A stretch of 64,000 nt of DNA from Paramecium pentaurelia (taxonomy: Eukaryota; Ciliophora; Oligohymenophorea; Peniculida; Parameciidae): contig CAJJDO010000015.1 in NCBI GenBank assembly GCA_905183005.1, positions 74,587 through 138,586 on the forward strand, in the 5' to 3' direction. The first letter of the stretch is position 1. The number at the start of each line of letters is the position of its first letter. Positions 59,908 to 64,000 of the stretch are shown in pieces. Below the pieces are notes generated by a model. That model saw nothing but the letters and a program-made list of their open reading frames with translations. It was not told the DNA's origin and did no database searches. A program made the position numbers and the translations under genes.

Positions 59908-60950
59908 ATGAGCACCAATAATAGATAATTAGAGAGGTATGAAAAATTGGAAAAAATTGGAGAGGGTAATGCATAATTCAAATGTGTTTAGGAACTTATG
60001 GTGTAGTTTATAAGGCTCGTGATTCAGTGACTAAAGAATTAGTGGCTCTAAAGAAAATCAAATTAGAAAATGAAGATGAGGGGGTTCCCTCCACTGCTAT
60101 GAGAGAGATCTCAATTTTGAAAGAACTTCAACCTCATCCAAATATTGTGGGTTTAAAAGAAGTCATTTATTAGCCAAATGAGAAGAAGCTCTACTTAGTT
60201 TTTGAATATGTCGAGATGGATTTTAAAAAATTCCTTGATTAAAATAAACACAATCTTACAATTAGTCAAATCAAAGTAAATATTTGAATTCTAATAAATA
60301 GCATTTCACATTCTAAATCTTGAATGGTCTTAATTATTGTCATTCCAGACGAATCATTCACAGAGATCTTAAACCATAAAACATTTTAATTGATAAATCA
60401 ACTGGGATTATTAAATTGGCGGACTTTGGTTTAGCTAGAGCATTTGGGGTTCCAATCAAAACTCTTACCCATGAAGTAGAGACTCTATGGTACAGAGCTC
60501 CTGAGATCTTATTATCATAAAAATAGTATTCATTAGGTGTTGACATGTGGTCTGTGGGATGTATACTTACAGAAATGGTTGAAAAGCATGGACTATTTTG
60601 TGGTGATAGTGAAATTGATTAAATTTTTAAGATATTCTAATATCATGGTACACCAACTGTTTAAGATTGGCCAAACATAGCAGATTTACCAGATTTTAAA
60701 CCTACTTTTCCTCGTTTCAGACCAACACCACCTGAATAATTTTTTAAGAACTTTGATAAAGTAATTTTATTATCATAATGAATAGGTTGGTTTAGATTTA
60801 GTTACCAAAATGATTGCTTTGGATCCAGCAAAAAGAATCTATGTTAAGGAAGCAATGAAACATCCTTTCTTTGATGACCTAAATAAGGAAGACCTAGTCA
60901 AGTATTTTCCCCCAGGATAACAAAACTTGGCTATGCAATATGGAAAATGA
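59908..60950 (+). CDS. Cyclin-dependent kinase (CDK1/2-like)
   Basis: Introns of 26, 26 and 25 nt; 321 aa. GEGTYGVVYKA (the first intron interrupts the glycine loop), VALKKIKLENEDEG, the C-helix PSTAMREIS (a PSTAIRE variant), VFEYVEMDFKKFL, HRDLKPQNILID, LADFGLARAFG, HEVETLWYRAPEILL (T-loop with VET in place of VVT), GVDMWSVGC. Inhibitory Thr-Tyr (TY) in the glycine loop is present. It is a cell-cycle kinase activated by a cyclin. The ending NLAMQYGK differs from CDK1. Sub-family not resolvable by eye. Confidence 0.94.
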
Positions 60951-61423
60951 ATTAATTAAATAATATTAATATGGGATATAAGATTTTAAATTATAAAATG
61001 TCATCAATATAATGAAAATATCATTTACTCATTTGAAAATTATAAATTGATTTGATAGATTAATAGTTGAATGAATTCAAGTGATGATGAATAGAGATTG
61101 GATATATAATGTGTATATTCTGATTTAAATTATATATATATTTCATATTTATATATATATATATCATTTAGAAATAGAAGGTAAAGAATAGTAAAAGTTC
61201 CTTTGTTTAATCTACAAAATGTTATATATATTTATAATAACAATAATATTAGAAATTATTTATTAAATTAAATAAGAGAGTGAATGAATCTCTCTTATTT
61301 ATGTTGATAATTATAGTAATTATCTTAATGAACTACTCAATAAAATTAGTTTAAAAGATTTATAGTTAAATTAAATAAGATTCTCTGAATAATAAAGGAA
61401 ACTTATTAAAAAATAAAAAATTA
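60951..61423. other. Convergent intergenic region with hairpin
   Basis: About 470 bp, AT-rich, between convergent CDK and PP2C genes. Contains alternating TA tracts near 61133-61164 and a perfect hairpin at about 61269-61301. Confidence 0.6.
61269..61301. repeat. Inverted repeat / hairpin in convergent intergenic region
   Basis: AAATAAGAGAG and CTCTCTTATTT flank a 9-nt spacer, and one further A-T pair extends the stem to 12 bp. It sits between two convergent genes and could form a 3'-end structure in either transcript. Confidence 0.8.
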
Positions 61424-62747
61424 TCATGTTTTTTAGAGATAAGCAATGACAATTGATATGTCATCTACAACTTCATCTTCCTAATGCCATCTTTAAGTAG
61501 AAAGTTTGACTATATGATCGCATATCTCATTTAATTTTTTAGCTGTCATATTAGGTTGCCAATATTAAACAACTATCTTTTAGATTTCTTCATTAGAAAA
61601 GAATTCCCATACTCCATCACTTGCTACAACTAAGAATGCACAATTTGTATTTATTCTATAATGAATTATTTCAGGTTCACAACTTACTCCAACTGTTGAT
61701 GCTACATAATCTCCAAAAGATCTACTCATGGCCAATCCTGGAATTTGATCATGTAACAACCAAACTCTTGGTGGACCAATCATTTCTCCATTTTCACTAA
61801 TAAATGGTTCCACTCTTCCTTTAGATGAGATTATTCTTTTGTATTCATTAGGTAAATCTGGTTTATGATCATTACTTAATTCAATGGTTTTCCATTTTTA
61901 ATTATTCTATTACTAAATTAAAATCTATTTTATAATTTAAATAAAAGTTTACTGATCTTGAATCTCCTATATTTGCACACCATAAATGAGGTCCAGAAAT
62001 CAAAACCAAAGAACAAGTTGTTCCACTAAATGTAATATCTATACCACAATTTGATAAATCTTTTTGCATTTTCAAAAAACTTTAAGTCATTGCTTTAGTA
62101 ATACTATTATAATGATTTTCACCAATATCTTTTTCTTACATTCCAATATTTGATTTAATTTATTAATCTATGATATTTGGTAACAATTTCTTAACTAATT
62201 ATGACACATAATGTCCATAAACACCATGACCATCACAAACAGAAAAAATGTATCTATTTTTAATTCCACCCAAATTATTAGTAACAATTATACTATCTTA
62301 ATTAGTTTTAGTTTATCCTTATCCATTTTATCCAGCTTGGGATCTTATAATTTATATAACCATACTTAGAATAAAATAAATTAACATAATCTTGCATTTC
62401 ATTATCTAGAATAAATGTATTTACTAATGTAGCTTAACTGGTTGATCGACCATGTAACATTACAATTTGATTAGAAACTTTTGTTTTAATATCTTGTTCT
62501 ATTGTTTAAGAACCCAATTTAGCTCTTGATACAGAGGGTCTAGTATCAGGAGTAGATTCAGATATTAATTTGATTATTGATCCTCTAATTTATTACTAAA
62601 TTAATTAACCAAATTATTTACAGTAGATGTTCCATCTGTAGTTGTATCTTTTCTTTTTGAACTTTTCATCTCTTAGATAGTCTCATCCTTGATTTATATA
62701 TTGTTATTTAATTGAGTATCTGCTCTTCGAAGATTAGGTAATTTCAT
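61424..62747 (-). CDS. PP2C-family protein phosphatase
   Basis: Introns of 26, 22 (62344-62365, ending AAG) and 28 nt; 415 aa. The N-terminal 115 residues are a regulatory extension (MKLPNLRRADTQ, ESTPDTRPSVSRAKL). The phosphatase domain: QTKTNQDS, VCDGHGVYGHYVS (metal-binding DGHG), SGTTCSLVL, NIGDSRSI, ELSNDHKPD, LAMSRSFGD, VASDGVWEF and the last metal Asp in EDEVVDDISIVI. All metal ligands appear present. Mn/Mg-dependent Ser/Thr phosphatase, cytosolic. Its ATG overlaps the TGA of the upstream small ORF (ATGA). Confidence 0.92.
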
Positions 62748-63131
62748 TGGAGATTATGACTATTTAAATATTATAAATACTTCTATTTTGGTTGCTCCAT
62801 TAATTACTCTCTTTATTGGGGATGAACTAGTAGACTATGATGGCCTTTATTATTGGGTCTATGAAAAATCGTATTATTAGCTACAAATTAGAATTTGTCT
62901 TCCTGTTTAGGATTTACATTGAGTCGTTTCACATTAAATTTGCCCTTAATTGGAGATTGCCCGTTTCTTAAATCAAATTTAATTATTTTACAATATGGGA
63001 GACATATTTAAAAGAAATGGTTTTTCAATTAGTTTTGGAGTTTGTTTTTTCTTTAACTATGGTGAACTTGAAGTGCTTTGAGTATTTTGTTATTCATTAG
63101 ATTTCAATGGAAATACTTTGACTGGATTCAT
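62744..63131 (-). CDS. Small basic Ser/Gln-rich ORF overlapping PP2C start
   Basis: With one 25-nt intron (62967-62991, ending AAG) the frame MNPVKVFPLKSNEQQNTQ continues into FLLNMSPILNGQSPIKGKF and HRPNNKGHHSLLVHPQQREQ, about 120 aa. It stops at a TGA whose first two bases belong to the PP2C ATG. A further 21-nt intron near the end is optional and does not change the frame. The composition (SP and KP motifs, basic) resembles the PP2C N-terminal extension, so this could be the true start of a longer phosphatase separated by a single-base difference. No known domain. Confidence 0.5.
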
Positions 63132-63210
63132 TATATAAATTATATATAATTAGTTATGTAATTTTCATTATTTCTTTTGGTACCAAGTTGGGTATAATTT
63201 TGGTGCAATT

Positions 63211-64000
63211 TCAGGTTAAATTTAAAGTTCCTCTATAAATAATATCTACCCATTTAATACCCTTAGTAAAATCAAAAAAGTCTGGTAAAGTCTAATTAGG
63301 AATACCAAATCCTGTTTATCTTATATCATTAAAGAATGGATGCAATAAGGCTTCTAATGGTCTCAATCTTTCTTTAGGAGGATATACCATAAGTTTAGAA
63401 ATTAAATCAATAAATTGAACATCTGGTTTGAATTTAGCAAATACCTAAAGTATTTTAAATAAACATCAATTACCTTTTACCAAGGATGACATTTAATGAG
63501 TGGAAACTTAAAATCTTTATGTTAAGGATTCATCATTTTGACCTGTTCTTGTGTTGGAGTTCCCAAAATTTTAATAATTTCAACTAACTGATCTGTTGCA
63601 CTTTCTCCTGGAAAGAGAGGCTCTCCAATAAGCATCTCTGCAATCACACAACCAATAGACCAAACATCGATAGCTGTACTATATTCAGTAGCACCATAAA
63701 TTAATTCAGGGGCTCTATAATAACGAGAGCAAATGTAAGCTACATTTGGTTCACCTTTTTGAAGTTTCTTAGCAGATCCGAAATCGCATATTTTAAGTAC
63801 ATGAGTTGCTGGATCTACTAATATATTTTATGGTTTAATATCCCTATGACAAATACCAATTCCTAATTTTTAAACTTGTAATGTTACCTTCCATATAAGC
63901 TAGAGCTCTGAACATCTAATATCCATAAACTTTTAATAAGACATTGGGAAATTGCTATTTAGCTTTTCTGTATTATCTAACTACTTTGCTTAATGTATCA
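63211..64000 (-). CDS. GSK3: Glycogen synthase kinase 3 (GSK3/shaggy), 5' part outside window
   Basis: Introns of 25 and 29 nt. The kinase domain is present from the helix before the catalytic loop: DTLSKVVRQYRKAKQQFPN, CHRDIKPQNILVDP, LKICDFGSAKKLQKGEPNVAYICSRYYRAPELIYGATEY, SIGCVIAEMLIGEPLFPG, LGTPTQEQVKMMNP, FKFPLIKCHPW and LEALLHPFFNDI. The activation-loop Tyr in AYICSRYY is kept. The glycine loop, ATP lysine and N-terminal inhibitory site lie beyond 64000. GSK3 phosphorylates primed Ser/Thr sites in many pathways. The C-terminus (IIYRGTLNLT) is short. Confidence 0.95.

Noticed and set aside
62744..63097. Alternative intronless reading of the small ORF starting MNNKILKALQ
   Set aside because: The spliced frame from 63131 has more protein-like composition and uses an intron of typical length; both end at the same TGA.
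58..63131. Apparent in-frame TAA/TAG interruptions suggesting widespread pseudogenes
   Set aside because: They fall at Gln positions in conserved proteins (Tim17, p28, CDK, ATPase), so the ciliate code (TAA/TAG = Gln) explains them.
1..64000. tRNA, rRNA, CRISPR or insertion sequence
   Set aside because: No cloverleaf with a conserved T-loop, no rRNA-like GC-rich block, no spaced direct repeats and no transposase were seen.

Overview
The window reads as macronuclear DNA of a ciliate, most likely a Paramecium species. Nearly every gene opens only if TAA and TAG are read as glutamine and TGA is the sole stop. Genes are packed tightly on both strands, the DNA is very AT-rich, and reading frames are broken by spliceosomal-type introns of about 20-31 nt (GTA...TAG, some CAG, and a notable minority ending AAG). 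Standard-code ORFs are therefore only fragments, and I rebuilt the genes with code 6 plus intron removal. For almost every complete model the coding length came out divisible by three. I saw no rRNA, tRNA, CRISPR or insertion sequence.

Layout. 58-2775: an LRRC23-like LRR protein, proteasome beta5 and a coiled-coil protein. 3055-9208: an inactive-looking M16 metalloprotease, KDEL receptor, GPKOW/Spp2, Tim17 and a hypothetical protein. 9209-10004: gene-free. 10005-14888: a divergent kinase, dynein roadblock light chain and two low-complexity/coiled-coil proteins. 15212-18229: small genes including a very compact MED31 and a possible RPC9. 18246-21439: axonemal dynein light chain p28 and a GPI-type surface protein, both partly duplicated around a single-N gap at 19517. 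22219-34223: a 1509-aa type I membrane protein, a two-TM ciliate protein, a cyclic-nucleotide-binding protein, an Sfi1-like protein and a Mios-like GATOR2 protein. 34536-38532: an ABCC transporter. 38533-40196: the longest gene-poor stretch. 40197-49904: a B-box protein, a small membrane protein, a vWA-alpha-kinase with tandemly duplicated mini-exons, a ubiquitin-like protein, a CCT-domain protein and an ankyrin-AGC kinase. 49925-53515: OST4, a hypothetical protein, a secreted protein, SAXO and ZC2HC1. 53752-58433: a plasma-membrane-type Ca2+ ATPase split by a second single-N duplication at 55136. 58453-64000: a B-box protein, a CDK, a PP2C, a small protein and the 3' part of GSK3.

Many genes have ciliary or basal-body roles (LRRC23-like, roadblock, p28, SAXO, Sfi1-like), and signalling genes are plentiful (kinases, PP2C, cyclic-nucleotide binding, Ca2+ ATPase). 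Both are normal for a large ciliate, and I see no operon-like metabolic pathway. The most unusual features are start codons of divergent genes separated by only 7-14 bp, the recurrent AAG 3' splice sites, the repeated mini-exon/intron unit in the vWA-alpha-kinase gene, and the two mosaic duplications at N gaps.
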